A stretch of 42,685 nucleotides of DNA from [Limnothrix rosea] IAM M-220 (GTDB lineage: Bacteria > Cyanobacteriota > Cyanobacteriia > Cyanobacteriales > MRBY01). Shown piece after piece: positions 24,084 through 32,903 of this stretch (the first letter of the stretch is position 1; each line of letters begins with the position of its first letter). The translations under genes and the position numbers were made by a program. The notes beneath the pieces were generated by a model. It worked only from the letters and a program-made list of their open reading frames with translations, was not told where the DNA came from and searched no databases. Where the stretch lies: positions 1 to 42,685 of the forward strand of contig NZ_MRBY01000037.1 in the NCBI RefSeq assembly GCF_001904615.1. Direction: 5' to 3'.

Positions 24084-25058
24084 TTGAAGGTCTTATTGAA
24101 CAGGATTAAGCCTTATTTGCGTTGGTTGATTTTCGGACTAACGCTATTTTTTTTGCTATCAGCTTTACGAAGCCACTGGGAAGAAGTTGCCAAGGTTCGG
24201 CTGGAGCTTGAGGATTGGGGTTTAATTGGTCTCGCGATTATCGTGACGGCGATCGCCTATGTTTGGTCGGCGGTTGTGTGGGGCGGCATTTTAAAGTTAT
24301 TTCGCGTCAATATTCCCCTCTGGGCAGCGACACGTATTTATATCAGAACGAATTTAGCTAAGTATTTGCCGGGTAATGTCTGGCATTTCTATGGGCGCAT
24401 GACTAAGGTGGTTGAGTCGGGTAGTTCGTGGGGGGTTGCCAGCTTATCGGTGTTGCTCGAGCCGCTGCTTTTAGCCGCTGGGGCGGTCATGATTGCGGTT
24501 TTGGGGCTGGGTGCTAATCTCGCAGAAGTGACGGCCACGCCTTGGTTGAAGGTGTTAATTCCGTTGGGTCTAGTCGCTGTGTTAGTCGGTATTCACCCAA
24601 AATTTTTCAACCCGGTTATCCAAAAGGTTTCTACAGGAAAAACGAAGGATCATGTTCCCGTAATTTTGCAAGTTTATCCGTGGCAGCCACTCCTCGGCGA
24701 AATTGGCTATGTGTTGCTACGAGGGGTTGGTTTTCTACTCATTTGGCAGGCGATCGCCCCGTTAAATATCACTCAAATTCCAGCGCTTTTAGGTATTTAC
24801 AGTGGCGCATGGCTAGCGGGATTTATTGTGCCGGGCGCTCCGGGGGGCATCGGTGTCTTTGAACTGGTGGCGATCGTGCTACTCGAAACGGTGGGACAAA
24901 CAGGTGTGACGGAAGGCAATCTACTTATTATTGTGGCAATTCTCCGACTCGTGAGTACCCTCGGTGAACTTCTACCTTTTGTTTTTCTAGGGTGGCGATC
25001 GCCCGCCATTAAAGCCAATCTAGAAACAGAAAAAATATCAAAAGATCAAGCCAAATAG
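24084..25058 (+). CDS. Flippase-like integral membrane protein (LPG synthase TM / UPF0104 type)
   Basis: The 324-residue protein has about eight hydrophobic segments, starting LIFGLTLFFLLSALRSHW. It contains RTNLAKYLPGNVWHFYGR and AGFIVPGAPGGIGVFE, both characteristic of the lysylphosphatidylglycerol-synthetase transmembrane family (YbhN-like). These membrane proteins are linked to lipid or glycolipid transfer across the membrane; no soluble synthetase domain is attached. No ATG start exists: TTG at 24084 opens the frame, and a second TTG at 24096 has GAAGG five bases before it and may be the true start. A tandem repeat separates it from pth. Confidence 0.85.
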   Translation: MKVLLNRIKPYLRWLIFGLTLFFLLSALRSHWEEVAKVRLELEDWGLIGLAIIVTAIAYVWSAVVWGGILKLFRVNIPLWAATRIYIRTNLAKYLPGNVWHFYGRMTKVVESGSSWGVASLSVLLEPLLLAAGAVMIAVLGLGANLAEVTATPWLKVLIPLGLVAVLVGIHPKFFNPVIQKVSTGKTKDHVPVILQVYPWQPLLGEIGYVLLRGVGFLLIWQAIAPLNITQIPALLGIYSGAWLAGFIVPGAPGGIGVFELVAIVLLETVGQTGVTEGNLLIIVAILRLVSTLGELLPFVFLGWRSPAIKANLETEKISKDQAK

Positions 25059-25194
25059 TCACGCTATCTACCACCAAATCCAACAACTTTTACGGCGAAA
25101 CAAAGAGAGATAAATCCGATGACACAGGTAACCGGACGCGTTAAACTTTGCCACAGAATATTGATCTAAAAAAAACACCAAGACATTCACCACT

Positions 25195-25440
25195 ATGCAA
25201 CCTATCCCCATGCCTTCCCACATTCATTACGAGACAATTTTGCAACTTCTCGAACGCAAAACCCAGCGGGAAGCTAACCAAGACCGCATGACCCAAGAGC
25301 AAGTACAAGCCCTCATCCTGACACTACGCAAGGCATTTTCCCAGCAAAAACAGCTAGAACGCAGTTGTGACCAGCTCCGCATTCCCTACGAATATCATTG
25401 GTCTCTGTCCGCACAAGACCCAGAACAGCCAGCGGAGTAG
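25195..25440 (+). CDS. Small conserved cyanobacterial protein (DUF5340-like)
   Basis: The 81-residue protein has the core MPSHIHYETILQLLERKTQ followed by a charged helix and YEYHWSL. It looks like the cyanobacterial DUF5340 family as I remember it, of unknown function. It is soluble, with no signal or membrane segment. The start may be ATG 25195 or the internal ATG at 25210 (MPSHIH). It is separated from its neighbours and likely has its own promoter. Confidence 0.65.
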   Translation: MQPIPMPSHIHYETILQLLERKTQREANQDRMTQEQVQALILTLRKAFSQQKQLERSCDQLRIPYEYHWSLSAQDPEQPAE

Positions 25441-25563
25441 TGGCAAACAAAGAGTTACCCTAATGTTGAGTGCAGCGGCAGGGTAACGCCAAGCAAAAAT
25501 AAGCGCCTCAATTTCAGGCAAAATGCAAGGCTAAGGCAAATTATTTAATGAGTTTTTTCTGAA

Positions 25564-25634
25564 AGCGGGTGAGGGGAATCGAACCCCTATCATCAGCTTG
25601 GAAGGCTGAGGTTTTACCACTAAACTACACCCGC
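25564..25634 (-). tRNA. tRNA-Gly (anticodon UCC)
   Basis: Read on the minus strand, the acceptor stem GCGGGTG pairs with CACCCGC and a T discriminator follows. The D-arm AGTTTAGTGGTAAAACC, the anticodon arm CAGCCTTCCAAGCTGA (loop CTTCCAA, anticodon TCC) and the T-arm GGGGTTCGATTCCCC are all standard. The length is 71 nucleotides and CCA is not encoded, as is common in cyanobacteria. Confidence 0.97.
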
Positions 25635-25704
25635 AAGTGGTTTAGACACTTCCATAAAGGTAACATTTCACCTAAAAAATGCCAAGAGCTGAGGGCAAAG
25701 TTTG

Positions 25705-26688
25705 CTAGAAAATGGGTTTGATGACCAGCTGGGCACGGTAGGACTGATAAACAGGTTGTCCGCCCATCTGCGTCGGTTCAAACTGCCAGCGATTCAGGAT
25801 TTCGCTGACTAAAGTTTTAGCTTGAGATGAATTTAACAAAGGTGGACGGATAACGATATCGTCGCTTGGATCATTCTGCTCATCTTGAATTGCATCAAAT
25901 CGGCCATTTCGATCAATTGTGAATACAAATTCAATAGTAATGGTTTCGCTAAGAGATAGATTTTCTGTTTGGAGATAGGCGATCGCCTCTAATTGCTGCT
26001 GAGTACGAATTGGTTTTCCCGTCTGATCCGGAATAGTACGGGTTGAGTCACTCAGCTCAAATTTGCCAAAACTTACGTTGAGGGAACTTGGCACAGTGCT
26101 AACAGGTGCTGGACTAGGAGGTGATGGTGTTGGAGGACTTGGGGTAGAGGGAACTGGCGTAGGTGTTGGCGGTGCAGGTGTCGGAGTCGGTGGGCTAGGA
26201 ACTGGCGGCGTAGGTGTTGAGGGAATGGGAGTTGGAGATGTCGGTGTTGGAGTGGGTGGACTAGGGGGGCTTGGTGGTGTCGGCGTGGGCGCTGGGGGAT
26301 TTGGCTGGGGCGTAGGCGGTGTCGGCGTTGGAGTCGGTGTAGGCGGAGTTGGTTGAGGTGCTTTAGGTGCGGGAGTTGGTGGTGCTGGGGATAAGGGGGC
26401 TTGGGGAGTGGGTGAAGGTTGTGGACTGGGAGATGATGGTGTGGGTGCAGGTGTGGCGATCGCCTCGGATTCCAAATTCGGTGTAACGGTTAATGGGGTA
26501 TCGGTGGGAATGTCACTCGGTACAGCCACAATTTCAATGGGTACAAAAGTTGTCTCAGCAAAATCTAGGCGAATAACTTTTTGTAAAAAAAAGAAGGCGA
26601 TCGCCCCATGAAGACCAAGGGAAACTATCCCCAGTAGGAGCCAAAAGGGCGTGGAATCATAAAATCGCGGCGTTCTTTGCATCATCAT
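25705..26688 (-). CDS. TonB-like protein with long proline-rich spacer
   Basis: The 327-residue protein has a short cytoplasmic start, one membrane segment (about residues 16-37, FWLLLGIVSLGLHGAIAFFF), a P/T/S-rich spacer (about 75-215) and a C-terminal domain of about 100 residues (ITIEFVFTIDRNGRFDAIQ, ILNRWQFEPTQMGGQPVYQS) that resembles the TonB C-terminus. TonB proteins transmit proton-motive force to outer-membrane transporters; no TonB-dependent receptor or ExbBD lies nearby. The start ATG shares a base with the modB stop (TAATG), so translation is coupled to modB. Two further ATGs follow the first. The spacer is coded by C-rich, tract-like DNA. Confidence 0.82.
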   Translation of the reverse strand: MMMQRTPRFYDSTPFWLLLGIVSLGLHGAIAFFFLQKVIRLDFAETTFVPIEIVAVPSDIPTDTPLTVTPNLESEAIATPAPTPSSPSPQPSPTPQAPLSPAPPTPAPKAPQPTPPTPTPTPTPPTPQPNPPAPTPTPPSPPSPPTPTPTSPTPIPSTPTPPVPSPPTPTPAPPTPTPVPSTPSPPTPSPPSPAPVSTVPSSLNVSFGKFELSDSTRTIPDQTGKPIRTQQQLEAIAYLQTENLSLSETITIEFVFTIDRNGRFDAIQDEQNDPSDDIVIRPPLLNSSQAKTLVSEILNRWQFEPTQMGGQPVYQSYRAQLVIKPIF

Positions 26689-27383
26689 TACCGCAAAAAA
26701 TGGCGATGGACAATCGTGCGACGTTCGAGATATTGCGTCAGGAGCAAACTGAGTAAAGACAATATCGTGAGAATTCCCACAAAAATAAGCGCTAAAGCAT
26801 CATTGCCTGTTTGTACGGCTTCGTAAATTGCCATGGGCATCGTTTGGGTGACGCGGGGAATATTGCCCGCCACCATTAATGTTGCACCAAATTCTCCCAG
26901 CGCCCTCGTAAAGCTCAAGAGGATTCCCGCTAAAATACCGCGACTCGCTAAGGGTATCCAAATTTTGGAGGCGATCGCCCATTCGGGTTGTCCCAATGTT
27001 GCCGCTGCTTCAAGGAAAATCGGATCAACACCTTGCAATGCCGCTTTTGTCGTTTTAAACATCAACGGAAAAGCCATTACCGCCGCCGCAATTGTTGCCC
27101 CCTGCCAAGAAAAAATTAACCGTATTCCTAAACTTTGATCGAGCCATTTTCCTAGAAAATTTTCGGTGCTTAAAGCTTGTAATAGAAAAAAACCAACCAC
27201 CGTCGGCGGCATCACTAAAGGTAACGTGGCGATCGCCTCTAGCCAAAACTTCCCCCAAAACCGATAGCGCACTACCGCATAGGCTAGTCCTCCGCCAAAA
27301 ACCATTGATAAAACCGTTGCAAAACCCGCCACCCGCAGCGAAATCCAGAGCGCTGGCAGCACAATATCCAAAGATGCTCCCAA
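26688..27383 (-). CDS. modB: Molybdate-type ABC transporter permease
   Basis: The 231-residue membrane protein has about five hydrophobic segments. The permease EAA motif is EAAATLGQPEWAIASKIWIP, followed by ASRGILAGILLSFTRALGEFG, a ModB/CysT-type signature, and GNIPRVTQTMPMAIYEAVQ is typical of ModB. It would form the channel for molybdate (or tungstate) import. No modA or modC gene lies in the window, so its partners are elsewhere. It overlaps the TonB-like gene by one base. Upstream are two direct repeats (27417, 27450) that could bind a regulator, and a divergent gene with a Mo-nitrogenase-related domain. Confidence 0.88.
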   Translation of the reverse strand: MGASLDIVLPALWISLRVAGFATVLSMVFGGGLAYAVVRYRFWGKFWLEAIATLPLVMPPTVVGFFLLQALSTENFLGKWLDQSLGIRLIFSWQGATIAAAVMAFPLMFKTTKAALQGVDPIFLEAAATLGQPEWAIASKIWIPLASRGILAGILLSFTRALGEFGATLMVAGNIPRVTQTMPMAIYEAVQTGNDALALIFVGILTILSLLSLLLTQYLERRTIVHRHFLR

Positions 27384-27779
27384 ACCTCACATACTCCCCT
27401 GTTCAATTAATAGCTGTAAATACCTATAAGCCTTGAAATCACCTAGTTTTAAATACCTATAAACCTTGCATTCCCATGGAACTTTTACACAAGCTTTACG
27501 CTGTCTTCGCATGAATTCGCTCCAACTGTTACCTAGATCACCGTTTATCCAGAAAGGTTTGTCGATACTGGAATTAAGTTAAACAACACTCTATCTTTCT
27601 CCCGCAATTTTAGGCTACGACATTCGATGATTGCTTGGGGATCAAAAGCGGCTTGTGTAATTCGTGATTGAAACCTTGAAGAGAAATGTAGATGTAAGAC
27701 TTCGATTTTAGAACCGATAAATTCTGTTTTTCGAAGCCTTCTTGAAAACAAACATCCCTAAATTCGTTAGGCGATCGCC
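27384..27779. other. Divergent intergenic region upstream of modB
   Basis: About 400 bases without a credible gene. It holds the paired direct repeats described separately and a HIP1 site at 27770-27779 that touches the ATG of the next gene. Confidence 0.6.
27417..27468. promoter_or_regulatory. Two direct repeats upstream of modB
   Basis: TAAATACCTATAAGCCTTG (27417-27435) and TAAATACCTATAAACCTTG (27450-27468) are identical at 18 of 19 bases. They are 33 bases apart start to start, about three helical turns, and 34-85 bases before the modB start. The same-face spacing suggests binding of a regulator, but no known motif is recognised. Confidence 0.55.
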
Positions 27780-28100
27780 ATGGAACTTTCAAATCAGAAT
27801 CGCAACAATCTCCAGTATTCCGGCTCCTTCAAAAATCATCGCATTGATATTTTCCAATCCCTACGTTTTTGGTTAAACGCCATCGAATTTACAACGCCAG
27901 AATCCGCCCACCTCGTTTGCCGTTTGATTCCTGCCCAGTGTCCCTTCGCCCGTGACGTGAGTTTTCTCGGTCGTGTACTATTTAGTATTCCGCCTCTTTG
28001 CAAGCTAAACCCTGTCTATGAAGAGCTTGTTGCCCTTCGTTTCCGCGCCTTGTGCTATCTCGCTGATGAAGTAGGTGAAGATATCGGGGTTTACTGCTAA
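27780..28100 (+). CDS. Mo-dependent nitrogenase C-terminal domain (Mo-nitro_C) protein
   Basis: The 106-residue protein has the core IDIFQSLRFWLNAIEFTTPE, then LVCRLIPAQCPFARDVSFLG and IPPLCKLNPVYEELVALRFRA, ending in YLADEVGEDI. This fits the cyanobacterial Mo-nitro_C family, small proteins named after a nitrogenase region but common in species that do not fix nitrogen; their function is unknown. Several conserved cysteines (in VCRLIPAQC and LCKLNP) could bind metal. It diverges from modB, an association that fits a link to molybdenum but does not prove one. A gene follows 36 bases downstream. Confidence 0.88.
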   Translation: MELSNQNRNNLQYSGSFKNHRIDIFQSLRFWLNAIEFTTPESAHLVCRLIPAQCPFARDVSFLGRVLFSIPPLCKLNPVYEELVALRFRALCYLADEVGEDIGVYC

Positions 28101-28136
28101 GATCATCTGTACTGATTTTGATCGAGCTTATCCCGA

Positions 28137-28895
28137 ATGGCAATTATTGCGCTTAAGGCTTGGTATCTAGAGCATTACCAACCCGTCGCTGAGGTGATTC
28201 AGCGTCCCCACGATTTACGACTAAACCGGAATAGCCTCTTGAAATCGGCATTGCGGGCAGATTTCCTCGACGAAGCCAAAACCATTGAAAGTTCGGTTTG
28301 GTTTCAGCGCTACTTAGAAGGAGAAACGGTCGAGTTTTATATTGAGGGGAGTGGTTCCTACGCAATTGCCAATGTTGATTTACGCTCCCAAGAAATTTAT
28401 TTCGTTAAAAATCAAGCGACAAACTGGCTACATCCTTACATTTTTGTCAGTGCCCAAACCGTTCAATCGGACAAGGGTAAGGCGATCGCCACAGAATTAG
28501 AAAAAGCTCTCAGTACTTTAAATAAATCCAGCCGTATTCCTATCGAATTAAAATTTTCCGAGTCGTCAGCGAATGAGCCGTGGCGCGTAAATAATACACA
28601 ACTCCGAAAAATTCGCCAAAGCTTACTGCACATTGTGGATATTACGGCGATCGCCGCCAGTGAAGGTCGTTTACTCTGCGATCCCCAAGTCGCTTTGGAA
28701 TTAGGCTATAGCTTGCAAAATAAACACACCAATCAAATCTTGTTGCTATCCCAACAGGATCAAAATCTAGAAGGCACGATGCCTTTTGATTTGCCCCAGC
28801 ATCGTCAACTGAGTTTTAGGAATGCCGCTGAGCTTGGAAAAATGCTCCCCACTGTCCTCGAAAGTAGCCTGCAACCCTATCGTCTAATTTCTTAA
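28137..28895 (+). CDS. Uncharacterised protein with possible TIR/deoxyribosyltransferase-like C-terminal domain
   Basis: I do not recognise the 252-residue protein as a named family. Residues 1-98 are of unknown type. From about 100 the pattern resembles TIR-like and nucleoside 2-deoxyribosyltransferase-like folds: a strand YIFVSAQTVQSDKGKAIATE, then LLHIVDITA, then DPQVALELGYSL (182-193, Glu 188 in the E-L-G-Y position), a strand ILLLSQ, and MPFDLPQHRQLSF. The D-P-x-V-x-x-E-L-G-Y and P-F-D-L pair is seen in nucleotide-binding or NAD-cleaving domains, including defence proteins. That match is by eye only. It follows the Mo-nitro_C gene by 36 bases, so the two are probably co-transcribed. Confidence 0.6.
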   Translation: MAIIALKAWYLEHYQPVAEVIQRPHDLRLNRNSLLKSALRADFLDEAKTIESSVWFQRYLEGETVEFYIEGSGSYAIANVDLRSQEIYFVKNQATNWLHPYIFVSAQTVQSDKGKAIATELEKALSTLNKSSRIPIELKFSESSANEPWRVNNTQLRKIRQSLLHIVDITAIAASEGRLLCDPQVALELGYSLQNKHTNQILLLSQQDQNLEGTMPFDLPQHRQLSFRNAAELGKMLPTVLESSLQPYRLIS

Positions 28896-28997
28896 ATTGC
28901 ATTCTGGGCAACCTAAGATACACTGAGTCAGGAGATTGTATTTGAGCATTTTCTCTCCGTTCAAACCCTTTTCACTTTTCTATAAACAAGCAGCATT

Positions 28998-29249
28998 ATG
29001 CCCAGACAAGCAGACGAATATGCCGTTCACTTCCTCATTGAGGGAGGCCACCGCGAAGAAGTCCGTTTCGCTGACATTAAGGAATTTCAGAAATGGTATA
29101 GCAATGTGTTCATTCCGAAGGCTGATGAGCACGGCTTTATCAATGTCCCCATTAAAAATATCCAAGGGGAATTTATGGTCATTCGCCCTGTGAGTGTCCG
29201 GGCGATTCGGGTAGAACCCATTTTCCTTGGTAGTGTTGAACGTTTCTAA
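28998..29249 (+). CDS. Small conserved hypothetical protein
   Basis: The 83-residue protein is soluble and beta-rich with no signal peptide: MPRQADEYAVHFLIEGGHRE, FADIKEFQKWYSNVF, and INVPIKNIQGEFMVIRP. Regular alternation and codon use like its neighbours support a real gene. I believe close relatives occur widely in cyanobacteria, but I cannot name the family or function. Its start ATG at 28998 has no strong ribosome site. It lies about 100 bases after the previous gene. Confidence 0.7.
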   Translation: MPRQADEYAVHFLIEGGHREEVRFADIKEFQKWYSNVFIPKADEHGFINVPIKNIQGEFMVIRPVSVRAIRVEPIFLGSVERF

Positions 29250-29873
29250 AATATTGTGATTCTAAAAATTAGGCGATCGCCCCACTGAGCGGTATATTGC
29301 GCAGATTTTTCAGAAGGTAGATGCCAGAAAATAAAGACTAAAAATATTTTTCTCTTTTCGAGAATTCATGATCCCTCTTCAAATGTGTAGGTCGCAACGA
29401 AGGGGGATTTTTATGGATTTTCAGCAGAAATAAAAAGAAATTTTAGACGATGTAGCATTCGTGTGGTCTTAATATGCCTAGCCAGTCGATGGCCATTAAA
29501 AAAATTATGAGACCCCTGAAAAACCCAAGTCCTCCTTTACAAGGGGGATTTAGGGGGATAAAAGGTTTCGCACTCAACTAAAAAGACTATAAATTGGCGT
29601 ACAAAACACCGCCCGATATTTTAAATTTAGCTGCATCGTAACGAGTAGCTATGGCTCGGTTTCAGCCGGCCTATGGGACAGCGCGGCACAATTCACAAAG
29701 TCTTATTTTGAGATCATCCCATCGTGTTAAAAATCGTGGCTTTCGGCAAAGTTCAGGTATTTTGGGGGCGATCACCAAAAATTCACTGAAAACATCCAAA
29801 AATTATCCTGAATCGTACGGTTTAGTGGTTCTTTTGTTTGTCAGAATAAGTACTGTCATCTGCGATCGCCCTG
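29250..29873. other. Intergenic region with palindromic repeat
   Basis: About 620 bases without a gene I trust. It contains a HIP1 site near 29273 and one copy of the small palindromic repeat (29516-29559). An 84-codon frame at 29651-29905 has an unconvincing composition and runs into the kinase gene, so I left it out. Confidence 0.6.
29516..29559 (-). repeat. Palindromic intergenic repeat, copy 1
   Basis: The reverse complement reads ATCCCCCTAAATCCCCCTTG and continues to ACTTGGGTTTTTCAG. It matches the copy at 32904-32947 over about 44 bases with a few differences. The centre can fold as a short C/G-rich stem. It lies in the gap before the kinase gene. Confidence 0.8.
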
Positions 29874-31727
29874 ATGGTTTATTGTCTCAACTACCGCTGT
29901 CCTAATCCTGAGAACCCCGATGGGGGAAATTTTTGTCTACATTGTGGGCAAAAATTATGGCTCGGCGATCGCTATAGCGGTCTTAGCCTAATGCAGCAGG
30001 GCATCAAAGGGCGGACAATTCTCGGCTTGGATCGCAGGACAAATCCTGTCAGCTACTGTGTGATCAAGCAATCGCTCGTAACAGAAAGTGTGATGCCGCA
30101 GGAGTTTCTCGCTGAATTTAAACAAAATCTGACCCAACTTCAAAAGCTTGGCGATCGCCGCGAATTTCCCACACTTTTGTACGCTGTTGTGCCAAAAACC
30201 TTGGCAGACTTGAGTAATATTCCGACCCTAGTTTTCGAGAAAGTGGCTGGAGAATCCCTATTACAACGGTTTAACCGCGATGGACGATTTAGTGAAGGAA
30301 AGCTCATTGAATTACTCGAAGCAATTTTGCCGTTGTTGCAAATAATCCACGACCATCAGCTTATCCATCGTGATCTAAGTCCAAAAAACCTAATTTTCAC
30401 CCCAGAAGGCTACTGGGCAATTGTTGATTTCACCGCCGCGAAAGCCACCTCAAAGGTTGCTAGTGCTCAACCCGGTACGCTCATTGGTTCTGGTATTTAC
30501 ACCGCGCCGGAACAGCTCCACGGCAAAAGTTATCCCGCCAGCGATTTATATAGTCTTGGGGTAATTTGCATTGAGCTACTGACCATGATGCATCCCTTTG
30601 AACTCTTTGGAGATACCGAGAGTCGTTGGGTTTGGCGGGATTATTTAATGACACCCGTTAGCGATCGCCTCGCCACATTACTCGATAGTTTAATTTCCGA
30701 CCGGATCGGCGATCGCCCCATTTCCGCCCAAGCCGCCCTCCACCAATTACAAGCCAAAAATCCGACCCCGCTCCCTAAATTCCCACCAAAAACAAACAAC
30801 CCTCCACCCATCGCCACCATAGAATCCACCGCCCCTGAACGCTCTCCCCAGCCCCAAGAAAAATGGCATTGCATCAAAACCATGCAGGGGCATCAAGGCT
30901 ATATCAGCGATTTAAACTTTGACGAAACAGGTAAATTTCTCGCGAGTGCCGCCGCCGATCAAACGATTCGTGTCTGGAATATGGAATACCGCTGGGAAGT
31001 GGCTTGCCTGCGGGGACATCGTGGTATTGTTTCGGCAGCTTTATTTTTAGGCTCCCAAGTGATTTCAAGCAGCTGGGACTATACCGTCCGTCTCTGGGAT
31101 TGGCGCTCCAACACAGAAAGCGATCGCCTCGAAAAACAACAGACATGGCTTGTCGGATTAGCATTACTTGACGATAACCATCAGCTGGCAACCCTCGGCG
31201 CAGATCACCATATCGCCCTGTGGGATCTAAAAACAAAAACCTTCATTGAAAGTTGGTCGGCAAACCGCTCACAACTACTGCATGCCGATGGTTTTTCCCC
31301 AGTTGTTGTGAGTGCAAATGATCACGATTTATATCTTTGGCAAAATCAAACAGCGATTAGCACCCTATCTGGCCATCTCGGCAAAATTACGGCCTTTCAA
31401 ATTAGCGCCAACGGCAAATTTTTGATTAGTACCAGCGAAGATAAAACCATTAGAGTTTGGTCAGTGCGCACCCAATCTTGCGACAAAATCTATCCCGTCA
31501 GTCATCCCATCCAGTCCCTCGCTATTTTTCCCAATAAACGCTTTTTTGCCGCAGGAGATGACCAAGGTACATTACATATTTGGCAAATTGGACAAGAACA
31601 GCCCCTAATTAGTCTCGCTGGCCATGGGGGCGCAATTCAGGCGATCGCCATTTCTCCAGACAGCCAAACCATTGCCACCGGCGGCCAAGATAAAACCATT
31701 AAAATCTGGCGATTCGGGATACAATGA
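29874..31727 (+). CDS. Zinc-ribbon Ser/Thr protein kinase with seven WD40 repeats
   Basis: The 617-residue protein has three parts. Residues 4-27 form a four-cysteine zinc ribbon (CLNYRCPNPENP, NFCLHCGQKL), usual in cyanobacterial Hanks-type kinases. Residues 30-300 are a kinase domain: K65 in CVIKQS, HRDLSPKNLIF (D167, N172), IVDFTAAK (D185) and GIYTAPEQL. A proline-rich linker leads to seven WD40 units (about 335-617) ending in motifs such as IRVWNME, VRLWDWR and IKIWRFG, enough for one closed propeller. No clear glycine-rich loop is visible, and D-F-G is D-F-T, so activity may be weak. The propeller probably binds the partner or substrate. Confidence 0.9.
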   Translation: MVYCLNYRCPNPENPDGGNFCLHCGQKLWLGDRYSGLSLMQQGIKGRTILGLDRRTNPVSYCVIKQSLVTESVMPQEFLAEFKQNLTQLQKLGDRREFPTLLYAVVPKTLADLSNIPTLVFEKVAGESLLQRFNRDGRFSEGKLIELLEAILPLLQIIHDHQLIHRDLSPKNLIFTPEGYWAIVDFTAAKATSKVASAQPGTLIGSGIYTAPEQLHGKSYPASDLYSLGVICIELLTMMHPFELFGDTESRWVWRDYLMTPVSDRLATLLDSLISDRIGDRPISAQAALHQLQAKNPTPLPKFPPKTNNPPPIATIESTAPERSPQPQEKWHCIKTMQGHQGYISDLNFDETGKFLASAAADQTIRVWNMEYRWEVACLRGHRGIVSAALFLGSQVISSSWDYTVRLWDWRSNTESDRLEKQQTWLVGLALLDDNHQLATLGADHHIALWDLKTKTFIESWSANRSQLLHADGFSPVVVSANDHDLYLWQNQTAISTLSGHLGKITAFQISANGKFLISTSEDKTIRVWSVRTQSCDKIYPVSHPIQSLAIFPNKRFFAAGDDQGTLHIWQIGQEQPLISLAGHGGAIQAIAISPDSQTIATGGQDKTIKIWRFGIQ

Positions 31728-31765
31728 CCACCTAATTAAAAAACCCAGATCTGTAGAAAAAATCC

Positions 31766-32860
31766 ATGCTACGAGCCGGAATCGTCGGACTGCCCAACGT
31801 CGGAAAATCAACCCTATTTAATGCCCTCTGCGAAAATGCAAAAGCAGATGCCGCCAATTTTCCCTTTTGCACCATTGAACCCAATGTCGGTGTCGTTGCA
31901 GTTCCCGATCCCCGTCTAGCAGTATTGGCCGAGCTGTCTAAATCTGCCAAAATTGTGCCGACCCGCATGGAATTTGTTGATATTGCCGGACTCGTCGAAG
32001 GGGCGAGCCAAGGGGAAGGCCTCGGCAATCAATTTCTTGCCAATATCCGCGAAGTCGATGCCATTGTCCATGTGGTGCGCTGTTTTGACGACGACGATAT
32101 TATTCACGTTTCCGGCTCCGTTGACCCCGTCCGCGACATTGAAGTGATCAACCTAGAGCTTGTTCTCGCAGACATGTCCCAAGTCGAAAAACGCCTTGAA
32201 CGCGCCAAAAAGCAAGCAAAAGGAAAAGCAAAAGAAGCAATGTTAGAGGTGGCTGTCCTCGAAAAAATCCTCCCGGTTCTTGAGGATGGCAGACCTGCCC
32301 GCCAAGTGGATCTAGATGAAGATGAAGAACACGCCATTAAAGCCCTTGGTCTGTTGACGCGAAAACCTGTCATTTACGCGACAAATGTGTCAGAGGACGA
32401 TTTAGCCGCAGGTAACGAGTGGGTCGAGCAAGTCCGTGGCGTTGCAGCCACAGAAAATGCCCAAGTGGTCGTGGTCTCCGCTCAAGTCGAAGCTGAACTT
32501 GTTGAATTGGATGCTGAGGAAAAGGCTGATTTTCTCGCATCTCTCGGCGTTGAAGAGGGGGGTTTACAATCTCTCATTCGTGCCACATACACTTTGCTGG
32601 GTTTAAGAACGTACCTCACCACTGGTGAAACAGAAACTAGAGCTTGGACAATTTTGGTGGGGATGAAAGCACCCCAGGCGGCTGGTGTGATTCATACGGA
32701 TTTTGAGCGGGGCTTTATTCGCGCTGAAACCATTTCCTATCAAGATTTAGTGGAGTGTGGTTCGACTAATGCGGCCAAGGAAAAGGGTTTACTCCGTTCT
32801 GAAGGCAAGGAATATGTTGTGCAGGAAGGGGATGTGATGGAGTTCCGCTTTAACGTTTAA
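31766..32860 (+). CDS. ychF: Ribosome-binding ATPase YchF (Obg family)
   Basis: The 364-residue protein is the usual YchF length. The P-loop is [14 protein letters not shown], then [14 protein letters not shown] (switch I) and [20 protein letters not shown] (switch II), the YchF-specific N-V-S-E in place of N-K-x-D ([10 protein letters not shown]), and a C-terminal TGS domain ending [13 protein letters not shown]. YchF binds ribosomes and prefers ATP. The ATG at 31766 directly precedes the P-loop. It is 38 bases after the kinase gene and is followed by a palindromic repeat that could end transcription. Confidence 0.97.
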   Translation: MLRAGIVGLPNVGKSTLFNALCENAKADAANFPFCTIEPNVGVVAVPDPRLAVLAELSKSAKIVPTRMEFVDIAGLVEGASQGEGLGNQFLANIREVDAIVHVVRCFDDDDIIHVSGSVDPVRDIEVINLELVLADMSQVEKRLERAKKQAKGKAKEAMLEVAVLEKILPVLEDGRPARQVDLDEDEEHAIKALGLLTRKPVIYATNVSEDDLAAGNEWVEQVRGVAATENAQVVVVSAQVEAELVELDAEEKADFLASLGVEEGGLQSLIRATYTLLGLRTYLTTGETETRAWTILVGMKAPQAAGVIHTDFERGFIRAETISYQDLVECGSTNAAKEKGLLRSEGKEYVVQEGDVMEFRFNV

Positions 32861-32903
32861 ACTCACGGATCGATGGTATTTTCAGTGTGTGCTGAAATGC
32901 AGA

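Noticed and set aside
26063-26356. Glycine/valine-rich 97-codon frame on the plus strand
   Set aside because: It is the reverse reading of the proline-rich spacer of the TonB-like gene; its composition follows from the C-rich tract.
29651-29905. 84-codon frame before the kinase gene
   Set aside because: No recognisable motif, irregular composition, no ribosome site, and it overlaps the start of the well-supported kinase gene.
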